NCBI RefSeq assembly: GCF_900157365.1
Contig: NZ_FUEZ01000004.1
Location: 2,033,066 to 2,097,065, forward strand
Reading direction: 5' to 3'
Source of the DNA: Mycobacterium numidiamassiliense
Lineage (GTDB): Bacteria > Actinomycetota > Actinomycetes > Mycobacteriales > Mycobacteriaceae
DNA: 64,000 nucleotides
A program made the position numbers and the translations under genes. Every line of letters begins with the position of its first letter. Position 1 is the first letter of the stretch. Below the pieces are notes generated by a model. That model saw only the letters and a program-made list of their open reading frames with translations. It searched no databases and was not told the origin of the DNA. Shown in pieces: positions 35,653-44,405 of the stretch.

Positions 35653-36075
35653 CTACTTAGGCGCGGTCAGTTCCAGGGCGATGTTGTCGGGATCGCGGAA
35701 CTCCAGGATGTAGGACGGCCCAATGTCTTTGATCGGCTCGTGGGTCACCCCCGCCTCGTCGAGATGTGCTGCCGCAGCTTCTAATTCGTCCAGGCTGCCG
35801 AGCCGGAACGCGATGTGGTCGAGGCCGGCGCGATCCTCGAAGAAGCGGTCGTTGGCGACCGGTCGCAGCCCGATCAGCGTGCCGCCGAGGTCGTAGACGA
35901 CACCGCCGTACAGAAAAGCCAACTGCTCGCGGGTGGCCTCGTCGGCGTTCTCCGGAACTTCCAGCAACACCGGCCAACCGAATACGCTCTCGTAGAACTG
36001 CCGGGATCTCTCGATGTCGGTGACGGTCAGCCGCACGTGCGCAATGGAAGTACTGGATAGGCCCACCCGACCCAT
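35653..36075 (-). CDS. VOC superfamily protein (dioxygenase/glyoxalase-like)
   Basis: 140 residues. Motifs IAHVRLTVTDIERSRQFYE, GLDHIAFRLGSLDELEAA and ILEFRDPDNIALELTAP define the VOC fold with His/Glu metal positions. Function unknown; many mycobacterial members are annotated only as VOC. It diverges from the LLM oxidoreductase gene across 48 bp. Confidence 0.82.
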   Translation of the reverse strand: MGRVGLSSTSIAHVRLTVTDIERSRQFYESVFGWPVLLEVPENADEATREQLAFLYGGVVYDLGGTLIGLRPVANDRFFEDRAGLDHIAFRLGSLDELEAAAAHLDEAGVTHEPIKDIGPSYILEFRDPDNIALELTAPK

Positions 36076-36123
36076 GCTGCCACTGCGGCAGCGCGATGTT
36101 GAGTCCGTGCCAGAATCGCGTTC

Positions 36124-37014
36124 GTGCGGATAGCGATGACCATGCCGGTGATGGAGCCGGATTTGGATGCGACGGTTCTACAGGACTGGGCGCGCGCCAT
36201 CGACGAGGGGCCGTTCTCGTCGCTGTGCTGGGGCGAGCGCATCACGTTCTCCAACCCCGACAACCTGACCTTGTTGGGCGCGCTGGCCGCCTGGACGAGT
36301 CGGGTTCGGTTGGTGACGACGGTGATCGTGCCGCAGCTGCATGATCCGGTGATGCTGGCGAAGGCACTGGCAACGGCCGACATGCTGAGTGGCGGGCGGC
36401 TGACGGTCGGCGTCGGCGTGGGCGGCAGGCATGAGGACTACCACGCCGTCGGTGCCGATCTGGCGACGCAGACGATCCGGGGCATGGCCGAACGGGTCGC
36501 GGTGATGAAACGGGTGTGGGCGGGGGAGAAGATTACCGAATCAGTGCTACCGGTGGGGCCGTCGCCGGTCCAGCCCGGCGGCCCACCGCTGTTCGTCGGC
36601 GCCATCGGGCCCAAGACCGTTCGCAGCGCCGCCGCATGGGCCGACGGACTGGCCGGCACCACGCTCGACCTTGATGTCGCCAAGCAGAACGAGCTTTTCG
36701 ACGTCGCGCGTGAGGCGTGGGCGCAGGCCGGCAAGCCGCAACCCCACCTTGCGACGTCGTTCTGGTTCGCGTTCGGGGCGCCGGATGAGGCCCGCGCACA
36801 GGTGCACGGCCACCTGCGCCGCTACATGAACTGGATTCCGGCCGAATACGTCGACGCGATGGCGCCGACGACGGGCTGGGCCGGCACGGAAGACGAGTTG
36901 TTGACGGTGCTGCGGCGATTCGAGGACATCGGCACCGACGAGGTGCAGCTCATTCCGACGAGTTCAGACCTCGGACAGGTCCGACGCGCCGCCGAGGTTG
37001 CCGCCCGGCTCTAG
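36124..37014 (+). CDS. F420-type LLM class oxidoreductase
   Basis: 296 residues from GTG 36124. Bacterial luciferase-like TIM barrel: WGERITFSNPD, VRLVTTVIVPQLHDPVMLAKALATADMLSGGRL, GVGVGGRHEDY and a late LRRFEDIGTDEVQLIPTS. F420 is the likely cofactor for mycobacterial members of this type; the substrate is unknown. The last 51 bp overlap the convergent FkbM methyltransferase gene. Confidence 0.85.
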   Translation: MRIAMTMPVMEPDLDATVLQDWARAIDEGPFSSLCWGERITFSNPDNLTLLGALAAWTSRVRLVTTVIVPQLHDPVMLAKALATADMLSGGRLTVGVGVGGRHEDYHAVGADLATQTIRGMAERVAVMKRVWAGEKITESVLPVGPSPVQPGGPPLFVGAIGPKTVRSAAAWADGLAGTTLDLDVAKQNELFDVAREAWAQAGKPQPHLATSFWFAFGAPDEARAQVHGHLRRYMNWIPAEYVDAMAPTTGWAGTEDELLTVLRRFEDIGTDEVQLIPTSSDLGQVRRAAEVAARL

Positions 37015-37872
37015 GCCGCCAGTGGGCGTGCGGCCGTTGAGGATGTCGACGTAGCGCTGCGCTCCGCCGTCTAGCGCCCGCCGTTCGTCGAGCAGCGTTA
37101 CGCAGCGCAATGCCAGGTCAACCGATCCGTAGCAGTGATGCGCGATCAGGGCCAGCTGCTTGAGCTGCTCGTCGGTCATCTCATCCGGGCGGCCGAAGTC
37201 GCGCACGTAGACCAGGTCCGCGTCGAGGACCTGGTTGGGCTCGAAGTGGGGAACGTCGCCCAACAGAGGTGAGGAGATCCGCCAGGTTTTCATCGCGGGG
37301 AAGCCGTGCGGGAGGAATCCCTGGCCGCGCAGTTCCCCGTCGATGTCACCCAATGTCGGCTGGTCCTTGTACAGCGGCGTGAACGAGACCTCGGCCTGGA
37401 TCGCCACCGCTTCGGCGAGCTTGGTCGTCCCACCCCGAAACACCACGAGCTCGCTGCCCTGAACATCGATCTTGAGCAAGTCGAGGTGCGCAATCTCGGC
37501 GATGTCGTCCAGGCGGTGAGTCTGCATGGGGATCTCGACGAGGACGTGCGCAAGCGGTTCGAGGACGCCGAACAAGCCCAGCCGCTCCAGGTCCGGTTCC
37601 AGCAGGCTCGACAATCCCCTGCCCCGGCTGACGTACAGGGTGTGCGCGCCGCCGTCGCCCACCGCGCCGTGCACATAGCGTTCGTTCGGGTCGTGCCGTT
37701 TGGCCTGCAGTTCGAAGAACGCATCCCGTTGGGCCTCAAAGCCGGTCACCTGGCAGAGGCCGGCCGCGAGCATCGCCGTGTAGGGCGGGTCGTCATCGCC
37801 GAGTCTCGCGCCGACATCGACGACCTGCGTCAGGCGCTCGGGTGACAGCAACGCCTGCAACGGATCGGGCAC
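36964..37872 (-). CDS. FkbM family methyltransferase
   Basis: 302 residues. SAM-binding start VVDVGARLGDDDPPY (~18-32), then VTGFEAQ and the family hallmark LDLLKIDVQGSELVVFRGG. FkbM enzymes O-methylate sugars or polyketides; in mycobacteria often glycolipid sugars. No glycosyltransferase is adjacent, so the target is open. The C-terminal 16 codons overlap the neighbouring gene antisense. Confidence 0.85.
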   Translation of the reverse strand: MPDPLQALLSPERLTQVVDVGARLGDDDPPYTAMLAAGLCQVTGFEAQRDAFFELQAKRHDPNERYVHGAVGDGGAHTLYVSRGRGLSSLLEPDLERLGLFGVLEPLAHVLVEIPMQTHRLDDIAEIAHLDLLKIDVQGSELVVFRGGTTKLAEAVAIQAEVSFTPLYKDQPTLGDIDGELRGQGFLPHGFPAMKTWRISSPLLGDVPHFEPNQVLDADLVYVRDFGRPDEMTDEQLKQLALIAHHCYGSVDLALRCVTLLDERRALDGGAQRYVDILNGRTPTGGLEPGGNLGGASDLSEV

Positions 37873-37927
37873 GGGCTCAAGTTCACCATGCTGTTGCTGA
37901 CACGGACACGTTTAACGCACTTCCGAT

Positions 37928-39673
37928 TTAAGCGGGCAGCCGCTTCTGGTCGATGTCCGGCTGGTGCGGTGGCTGCCCCTTGCGCAGTGTCGCCAGCAAC
38001 TCGCGATAGGGGCCCACGACGTAGACGGTGTCTCCGCCGCGCAGCCGGGCGTCGCGTCGCGGGCGGAGCTGGAGCGGGGCGTCGAGCCGGGTGATGGCGA
38101 TGACCCGGGTTTGGGTGGACATCTCGAACATTCGTAGCCCGTCGAGCTCGCTGTCCGCCGCAACGTACATGCTTCCGACCATGAAGTAGCGCTGCCCGAC
38201 CGAAAACGTCCCCAAGACTTGCAGGCCGATCGCGGCGCCGATGAACCATGGCGCGGCGAGTTCGACGGTCGAGCGGACGGTGTCGAAGCCGAAGCGTCGT
38301 GCCACGGCGCTGCCCAGCCGGCGGTCGTAGATGCGCAGCACAATCGGAACCTCGGGCCGGATGACCTTCGGCATCACCCGGGGGCCGAGCATCTCGCGCA
38401 GCACGATCCCGGTCTCGATGTTGACCATGTCGTCGTGGGTCAAGACCGCCACCGCGCGCGCGTGGTCGACGCGGGCCGCCTCCAGCGTCTGGCGCAGCGT
38501 GGCGTCGCCGAAGATCACCGGCACGCCGAGCTCGGCCGCGGTCGACAAATAGCGGTTGTTCTCGTCTATTTCGATGACCGCGACGTCGTATCCGGCGTCG
38601 GTCAGATCGGCGACGACGCGGCTGCCGTGCGAGCCCAGCCCGACGACGATGACGTGGTTGCGCAAGTGGCGTGCCCGCCGGCGACCGGCGGTGTACGCGA
38701 AGCGGCGCGAGATGAGCAGGTCGGCGATGAATGCGACCAGGACGGCGGTGGTGATCACGCCGCCGAACATCAACATGATGGCGAACAGTCGCAGCCAGGT
38801 CGGCTGCGACAGGAAGCTGAAGTCGCCGTAGCCTACGGTCGCGATGGTCTCGGTGCTGAAGTACAAGGCGTCGACCCAGGTCATCCGCGGGTGGGGTACG
38901 TAGCAGAAGCGCAGCAGCACCGTCGAGCCGATCAGCACGGCCAACACCGCGGTGACCGCCCGCACGAACATCGGGTTGACGTCGTTGCGCAGGGCGCGCG
39001 CGGCATCGACCATTCGTCGCAGCGGACGGTGCCGTGAGCGCGAGGTGGTGGGGCGAGGGGCCTTGATGCCGCGGGCTGCCAACTCTTCGGCGGTGCCGAT
39101 CACCGCCGCCCAGTCGCCGGCATGGACCTGAAGGTCGCGACCCGGGCAGGCTTCCAGCAACCCGGGTGTGGGCGAGTTCTTGCCGTGGATCACCGCCACC
39201 GGCGCCAGGTCGGCGTAGATCTCCCGCAGCGTCGCGTCGTACGGCACCTCCGCGCCCGACACCACGAACTTGATGCCGGCCGCGTCAAACGGGTGCGAGG
39301 GGCGCGCCAGACATGCCTCGACGACCGACGGCACCGCCAGCTCGGCGACATCGAGGATCGCGCCGGTGCCGTTGTCGACCGCTACCGCTGTCCGCAGCAC
39401 GTCGTTGGCCAGCCGCGCCACCACGCGTACATTCGGGTTGGCATCCCTTGCTAACAAAGCGATTTCGAGATTTATCGCGTCGTCATTGCCCGCACAGATC
39501 ACCGCAGTCGCGTGCGCAACCCCAGCCTCGGTGAGGTCGTCTTCGGTGTCTGCGACCTCGGTGTCGACGAGCCTGACAACAGGCATACCTGCGCTACTGA
39601 GCTCTTCGACAATCGTCCTCGCCAGCGCGTCGTCGCCGCTGACGATGACGTGGCTGTGCATGCCTTGCTGCAT
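37928..39673 (-). CDS. Potassium channel with RCK (TrkA-type) domains at both ends
   Basis: 581 residues; ATG 39673 has GGAGTGAG upstream. N-terminal RCK-like domain (~5-205) with altered nucleotide loop VSGDDALAR. Two membrane helices flank the K+ selectivity filter TVGYGD (~295). A second RCK domain (VVGLGSHGSRVVADL, ~355) and a C-terminal TrkA_C-like domain (~500-570, GGDTVYVVG) follow. Ligand-gated K+ flux across the membrane is expected. Gene stands alone between FkbM and Nudix genes. Confidence 0.87.
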   Translation of the reverse strand: MQQGMHSHVIVSGDDALARTIVEELSSAGMPVVRLVDTEVADTEDDLTEAGVAHATAVICAGNDDAINLEIALLARDANPNVRVVARLANDVLRTAVAVDNGTGAILDVAELAVPSVVEACLARPSHPFDAAGIKFVVSGAEVPYDATLREIYADLAPVAVIHGKNSPTPGLLEACPGRDLQVHAGDWAAVIGTAEELAARGIKAPRPTTSRSRHRPLRRMVDAARALRNDVNPMFVRAVTAVLAVLIGSTVLLRFCYVPHPRMTWVDALYFSTETIATVGYGDFSFLSQPTWLRLFAIMLMFGGVITTAVLVAFIADLLISRRFAYTAGRRRARHLRNHVIVVGLGSHGSRVVADLTDAGYDVAVIEIDENNRYLSTAAELGVPVIFGDATLRQTLEAARVDHARAVAVLTHDDMVNIETGIVLREMLGPRVMPKVIRPEVPIVLRIYDRRLGSAVARRFGFDTVRSTVELAAPWFIGAAIGLQVLGTFSVGQRYFMVGSMYVAADSELDGLRMFEMSTQTRVIAITRLDAPLQLRPRRDARLRGGDTVYVVGPYRELLATLRKGQPPHQPDIDQKRLPA

Positions 39674-39873
39674 GGTTACTCACTCCATCCGGGCGTTAGC
39701 GCGATTTGCTAGAACTATCGGGCAGTGTGCCAGATCGTGCCACCCGGCACGATCGATGTCACTGTCTATGCGATCCCCGGCTGGGCGCGTTGCTTTGGTT
39801 GCGGCGCAACAACTTCAACTCGCGCCCGCCACCTGGCCCGCGCTGGGGAGGAGGAGACCGAGATACTGTCGAG

Positions 39874-40410
39874 GTGCCCATCATCGAAACCGTCGCATCC
39901 CGCGAGATCTACCGGAACCCGTGGCTGGTGCTCCGCGAGGACGACATTCGCCGCCCGGACGGCAGCTCAGGCATCTACTCTGTGGTGGACAAGCCCAACT
40001 ATGCGCTGGTGATGCCCTACGACGGGCAGCGATTCCGGTTGGTCGAACAGTTTCGGTATCCGCTGGGAGTGCGGCGGTGGGAGTTTCCGCAGGGCACCGC
40101 TCCCGGCCTGGCGGACGCCGAACCGGCCGAGCTCGCCGCGCGTGAGCTCCGCGAGGAGACCGGACTAGGTGCCACCGCGTTCGTGGCGCTGGGCCTGGTC
40201 GATGTCGCTCCGGGGATGACCAGCCAGCGGGGGTGGGTGTTCCTGGCGACCGGGATCACCGAGGGCGAAGCGGAGCGCGAGCACGAAGAGCAGGACATGC
40301 GCAGCGCGTGGTTTCCCCGCGACGAGGTCGAGCAGATGATCCGCTCCGGGGTGATCGCCGACGCGCAGTCGATCGCCGCCTACGGCTTGTTCCTGCTGCA
40401 GAAACAGTGA
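39874..40410 (+). CDS. Nudix hydrolase (ADP-ribose pyrophosphatase-like)
   Basis: 178 residues from GTG 39874; a GGGGAGGAGGAG lies further upstream (39845), so the start is uncertain. Nudix box around AARELREETGLGA (~90-105) after WEFPQGTAPG. Layout (N-terminal strand pair, then LVEQFRYPLGVRRWEFP) is that of ADP-ribose/NDP-sugar pyrophosphatases. Role: clearing nucleotide-sugar type metabolites; substrate not deducible. Diverges from the channel gene. Confidence 0.85.
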   Translation: MPIIETVASREIYRNPWLVLREDDIRRPDGSSGIYSVVDKPNYALVMPYDGQRFRLVEQFRYPLGVRRWEFPQGTAPGLADAEPAELAARELREETGLGATAFVALGLVDVAPGMTSQRGWVFLATGITEGEAEREHEEQDMRSAWFPRDEVEQMIRSGVIADAQSIAAYGLFLLQKQ

Positions 40411-40459
40411 TCGTGTCCGCGCCGATACCTCGTTGCGTCATCGCATACGCACCATTGAC

Positions 40460-40978
40460 GTGGTGTGTTCACGATCGCTTGCTGCCACGCGCTGGGCAGC
40501 GGTCCTTGGCACCGTAGCGCTTGCGGTCCTCGGCGTCCCCGCCGTTCGCGTGCACGCGGCGATGCCGGCCTGGAACGGGAAATACTCGTTGGTGCGCTAC
40601 GCCGTCCAGAAGACGGGCACCAGCGTGGCCGCCGGTCAAGCCGAGCCCACCTTCAGCGCCGACTACGTCTTCGTGACGTCGTGTTCGTCGGGGCCATGCG
40701 TCGCCACGGCCACCAACGGACCGGTTCCCAAGAACCCGACCCTGCCGCAGCCGTCCCACTACGTCTGGGACGGAACAAGATGGGTCGAGCACTTCGACTT
40801 TCAGTGGGATTGCTATATGGGAGAAGGGAATCCGAAAGTCTGGGCACCCGCGAAGTCGTGGGCCTTCTACACCCCGCAGCCCGACGGTTCGCTGCGGGGC
40901 ACCTGGCACACCGACATCGACAGCGGCCCGTGTCGTGGAACCGTGGAAATGCCGGTCGCTGCCTTTTCGGCCGGGTGA
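40460..40978 (+). CDS. Secreted protein of unknown function
   Basis: About 172 residues. N-terminal signal peptide (RWAAVLGTVALAVLGVPAVRVHA, cleavage near AMPAW). The mature part has a CSSGPCVA pair and WDCYMG ... GPCRGTVE, so probably two disulfides, and many Trp/Tyr strands. No family recognised; similar in style to other small mycobacterial exported proteins and to the product at 42159-42578. GTG 40460 is a guess among several starts (TTG 40433 also possible). Confidence 0.65.
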   Translation: MVCSRSLAATRWAAVLGTVALAVLGVPAVRVHAAMPAWNGKYSLVRYAVQKTGTSVAAGQAEPTFSADYVFVTSCSSGPCVATATNGPVPKNPTLPQPSHYVWDGTRWVEHFDFQWDCYMGEGNPKVWAPAKSWAFYTPQPDGSLRGTWHTDIDSGPCRGTVEMPVAAFSAG

Positions 40979-40996
40979 TTCCGGCCGGTCGAGGGA

Positions 40997-41305
40997 CTAC
41001 GGGCAGTAGTTCGATTCCGCGGCGCTCACGATGGCGGTGGCGTCCGCGTAGCTGAAGCTGCTGTTCAAGCCGGAGTGGACGTCAGCGGCCAACTGGTCCG
41101 GCGTTTGACCGGCGGCCCGGTTTGAGCAGATGGCATGGCCGAGCGAAATCAGAGTGGAATCCCCTCCCGGCTGCCAGACGACGCCGATCTTCTTCAGCTG
41201 GGCGAGATACCCGTCGTCGTCGGCGGTGGCAACTCCACTGCCCGCGGTGAGCACGGCAGCAATTGCGGCAGGGATACACAGCAGGCGTAGTCCGCGAACA
41301 GACAT
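40997..41305 (-). CDS. Secreted DUF732 family protein
   Basis: 102 residues; ATG 41305 has an AAGGAGG site. Signal peptide (LLCIPAAIAAVLTAGSGVATA) and the DUF732 body: DDDGYLAQLKKIGV, LISLGHAICSNRAAGQTPDQL, IVSAAESNYCP, with the two conserved cysteines. DUF732 proteins are common exported mycobacterial proteins of unknown role. Probably the counterpart of Rv1291c, displaced here by accessory genes. Confidence 0.85.
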   Translation of the reverse strand: MSVRGLRLLCIPAAIAAVLTAGSGVATADDDGYLAQLKKIGVVWQPGGDSTLISLGHAICSNRAAGQTPDQLAADVHSGLNSSFSYADATAIVSAAESNYCP

Positions 41306-41494
41306 CGTTCGCCTCCTTCTTGGGGTAAGGGGTTGCAACGGCATCATTATGGGCTTCGTTAGCTGGGATTGCGCGCCGAACTGATGATGCTGGCAAACGA
41401 TCGCGGAACACCCGAATCCGATGCGCGAGCGACGCGCGGTCGCAGCACGGCTACCACCTGCAGTTATTCAGGTTCGTGTGCTTAGGTCGGGAGT

Positions 41495-42148
41495 GTGAAA
41501 CCTTCGGTTCTGTTTTCCCGCGAAACTGCGGCGGTCAGGATTGCGGTTGCCGTGATGGTTGGAGCCGGCGTCGCTTTCGCGGTGGGGAGCACGATCGGCT
41601 GGAGATTTGCGCTCACCGGTTGGGTCGCTGCCGCGCTGGTTTATGTGGGGTGGACGTGGCTCATCGTGGGCGGGATGGACGCCACGCAGACGTGCCGGTA
41701 TGCGAACAGGGAGGACCCCACCCGGTGGGTCGCCGACGTGGTCATCGTCTCGGCGAGCATCGCGAGCCTGGGCGGTGTCGGCTATGTGGTTGCGGCCGGG
41801 TCGCATTCGGGCGCCAAAGCCGTCGCCGCCGCCCTTGTCGGCATTTTGACCGTCGCGGCGTCCTGGTTTGCCGTGCACACGTTGTACACGGTGCACTACG
41901 CGCGGCTCTACTACCGGGGCGAGCCCGGGGGAATCAATTTCCATGACCCCGAGCCGCCGAGCTTTCGCGACTTCGCGTATGTCGCCTTCACCGTCGGCAT
42001 GACCTACCAGGTGTCGGACACTGAGATCGGTTTGACGTCAATCAGATCCACGGTGCTGCGACACGCGTTGCTGTCCTACCTGCTTGGTGCGGTCGTTCTG
42101 GCCGTCACTATCAATTTGATTGCGGGGCTGAGCTCGCGCGTTGGATAG
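41495..42148 (+). CDS. DUF1345 integral membrane protein
   Basis: 217 residues, GTG start. Five or so membrane helices; characteristic DUF1345 motifs WTWLIVGGMDATQT, TLYTVHYARLYY and FRDFAYVAFTVGMTYQVSDTEI. Function unknown. Diverges from the DUF732 gene across 189 bp and is convergent with the next secreted-protein gene. Confidence 0.85.
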   Translation: MKPSVLFSRETAAVRIAVAVMVGAGVAFAVGSTIGWRFALTGWVAAALVYVGWTWLIVGGMDATQTCRYANREDPTRWVADVVIVSASIASLGGVGYVVAAGSHSGAKAVAAALVGILTVAASWFAVHTLYTVHYARLYYRGEPGGINFHDPEPPSFRDFAYVAFTVGMTYQVSDTEIGLTSIRSTVLRHALLSYLLGAVVLAVTINLIAGLSSRVG

Positions 42149-42158
42149 TGTTCTGCCG

Positions 42159-42578
42159 CTAGCCAATTCGTGTGAGAACGAAGTCGTCGTGTTGGTCGCC
42201 AAGACCGCACGGCGCGGAGGTCTCCAAGAAGTCGACCTCGCCGGTGAGCGTTTGCGGATCCCATGATTGGTTGACGGTCACCGGATGTTGACTGTTATCC
42301 GGACACACGGCGCCCTCCGGGACGGTTCGGGTCACGGTGTAACGGCCGTTGACCAGCGGGGCATCAAACCCGGCATCCGGTGCTGTGCTCACGTGGGCGA
42401 CGCAGGCCGGCGTGCACGTGGTTTTGATGATCCAGGTGCCCGTCAGGCCGTCTTCGTCGGCGTAAGAGTAGACGCCGTTCATCCTTGTTTCGTCCGTAGC
42501 CCCGGCCGGCGGTGCCGGTGTGCAAAGTCCGGCGTTGGCACCGATCGCGGCCGCCGCCATGAATGTGTTGATCCGCAT
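42159..42578 (-). CDS. Small secreted protein of unknown function
   Basis: 139 residues. Short signal peptide (MRINTFMAAAAIGANAGLCT, Ala-rich). The mature part contains GTWIIKTTCTPACVAHV, VCPDNSQ and SAPCGLG, so four to five cysteines and a beta-rich pattern. It shares the C-x3-C-V-A motif style with the secreted protein at 40460-40978, suggesting a common fold. No named family. Confidence 0.7.
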   Translation of the reverse strand: MRINTFMAAAAIGANAGLCTPAPPAGATDETRMNGVYSYADEDGLTGTWIIKTTCTPACVAHVSTAPDAGFDAPLVNGRYTVTRTVPEGAVCPDNSQHPVTVNQSWDPQTLTGEVDFLETSAPCGLGDQHDDFVLTRIG

Positions 42579-42690
42579 GCTTTTTCGTCCTTGCGTCGCT
42601 GAGGGATGAGTTTGTTATACCGCCGCCTCCCCGTTGTGCGGCAAGCATTTCGGGAGCATTCATGGCTAAGTCAAATCGGTGAAGTCATAT

Positions 42691-43353
42691 CTATGAATTG
42701 CCCGAGTCGGACGCGGCGCGCCCCGCCACCGTCCGCGCTGACACCCACGCCCGGCCGGAAAGACCGGCGGCGGCGCGGATCTCTCGGCGCGCTGCGGCGC
42801 GATCCGTGTCGGGAAAGATATAGTGGCTCAACGCGGTTCGTGCGATTGCGCCGGCGAGGTCGCGGGGTGCCAGTGCGGTGGTGATGGCGCCTTCGCTCGC
42901 GCAGAGCTGCAAAACCGCCACCAGCCCGTCGGCAAGCATGGGTAGCGCCGCGGCCATCTGGCCGTGCGCGAAGTCGGGCTCGAGGTCGAGCAGGTGCCCG
43001 GGCGGCTGAGCCTCGACGAAGCTTGCGACCACGTCGACCGCGGCTTCCAGCCGTGCGACGCCGACGACTCCGGACATGGCGTTGTCCATCGCCGCGTTGA
43101 AGCGACGCCGTTCGCGCTTTCCCAGCGCGTCGACGAGGCCGTCTTTGGATGCGAAGTAACGGTAGATGGTGGGCCGCGATACTCCGGCCAGGTTTGCCAC
43201 GTCCGACAGCGACAACTTGCGGGCACCGGTCCGAAATACCAGGCGCTGGGTGGCGTCCAGGATTCGATCGGCCAAATCTCCGTGATCTGAGCCGCGTGAT
43301 TCGGCGATCGACACCGCGGCGGCCCTTACAGCTTGCCGAGCTTGCGCAGCCAC
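42691..43353 (-). CDS. TetR family transcriptional regulator
   Basis: 220 residues. Helix-turn-helix at ~30-75: ATQRLVFRTGARKLSLSDVA, then NLAGVSRPTIYRYFASKDGL. The C-terminal ligand domain is not assigned. It overlaps the upstream epimerase gene by 28 bp and so shares its promoter in the 44316-44405 gap, which it probably controls together with the divergent SDR gene. Confidence 0.87.
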   Translation of the reverse strand: MAAQARQAVRAAAVSIAESRGSDHGDLADRILDATQRLVFRTGARKLSLSDVANLAGVSRPTIYRYFASKDGLVDALGKRERRRFNAAMDNAMSGVVGVARLEAAVDVVASFVEAQPPGHLLDLEPDFAHGQMAAALPMLADGLVAVLQLCASEGAITTALAPRDLAGAIARTALSHYIFPDTDRAAARREIRAAAGLSGRAWVSARTVAGRAASDSGNS

Positions 43354-44315
43354 GAGATCAGCAGCCGCAGTCCGTCGTCAAAGGACATGGGGTCATACCC
43401 GAGGCGCCGGGCGGTCAGGTTGTCTGTGCTTCTGGGCGAACGCTTGCCCGTGGCCGCGGCTTTCGCGATGGCCATCAAGGTAGGCCCGAACTCGGCAGTC
43501 AACGCCTCGGGATCGGTGCGGTAGTCGAGATCCTCGACGCGGTGGTCGATTCCGGCGACCTCGCAGGCCCGGTTGATGCCACCGGCGGTACTGAAGGTGT
43601 CTTCGGGCCGGCCGACCAACAGGTAGCGCTCGCCGGCCACCCCGTTGTCCAGTGCCGCGATCGAGCCCTTCGCGACATCGGCCCCTGCGACCCAGGTCAC
43701 CGGAAAAGCTAAGTAGCGCTTGATCTTTCCGCGCATGCCTGCCAACAGCACTCGATTGAAACTGGTGCGATGCAACGCGCGTTCCATGACCAGGCCCGGA
43801 CCGTAGATGGCGCCTGGGTGGCAGGTCAGCACGTCGTCGCCCGCGGCAGCGCGCTGGTGCGCTTCCAGGAAGGCGGCGAGCTTGGTGACGGTGTAGGGGT
43901 CGTTCGGCGGATTCTGCAGGACGGGCGCCTCTTCGAACGCCAGCCCCGTGCTCAAGTCCAGGAAGGTGGCGGTGCTCAGGGCGACCACCCGCCGCATACC
44001 GTGGGCTTTCGCGGCATCCAGGACGTTCGTCGTCCCGACCAGGTTGACGGCCTTGAAGTCGTCGATGTCCTGACTCGCGCCACCGAGCAGTGCCGCACAG
44101 TGGATGGCCGCCTCTGCGCCCTTAGCAGCTGCGAGGACGTCGTCGGCGTCGCTGATGTCGCCCTTGACCAATTCGACGCCGATCTCGGCCAGCGCCGCGG
44201 CGGCGTCGGGATCGCGAACCAGGGCGCGAACCTGGTCACCACGCTCGATCAGCTGCTCGCAGACGTTGGCGCCGGTTTGACCCGTCGCGCCGGTGACGAA
44301 GATCGTGCTGGCCAT
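43326..44315 (-). CDS. NAD(P)-dependent epimerase/dehydratase (3-beta-HSD-like SDR)
   Basis: 329 residues. Extended SDR: nucleotide loop VTGATGQTGANV (~7-18), KGDISD, AIHCAALLGG and YTVTKLA active-site YxxxK (~141). Family members oxidise or epimerise sugars, steroids or flavonoids. Good GGGAGG ribosome site. First gene of a two-gene unit with the TetR regulator. Confidence 0.86.
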   Translation of the reverse strand: MASTIFVTGATGQTGANVCEQLIERGDQVRALVRDPDAAAALAEIGVELVKGDISDADDVLAAAKGAEAAIHCAALLGGASQDIDDFKAVNLVGTTNVLDAAKAHGMRRVVALSTATFLDLSTGLAFEEAPVLQNPPNDPYTVTKLAAFLEAHQRAAAGDDVLTCHPGAIYGPGLVMERALHRTSFNRVLLAGMRGKIKRYLAFPVTWVAGADVAKGSIAALDNGVAGERYLLVGRPEDTFSTAGGINRACEVAGIDHRVEDLDYRTDPEALTAEFGPTLMAIAKAAATGKRSPRSTDNLTARRLGYDPMSFDDGLRLLISWLRKLGKL

Positions 44316-44393
44316 CGCGGCCTCCCTGGGCTGGACTGCATTACATATCGAACATATTCAGTGAGAACTGTAAACCTTGAAGTGGGATTGTTC

Positions 44394-44399
44394 TATAGT
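44394..44399 (+). promoter_or_regulatory. -10 element TATAGT of an apparently leaderless SDR mRNA
   Basis: TATAGT ends 6 nt before the ATG at 44406, so transcription should start at or next to the A of the start codon; no Shine-Dalgarno site is visible. Upstream lie TTCAGTGA (44357) and CAGT-GAGA-ACTG (44359-44370), a possible TetR operator in the divergent gap. Confidence 0.5.
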
Positions 44400-44405
44400 C
44401 ACTCC

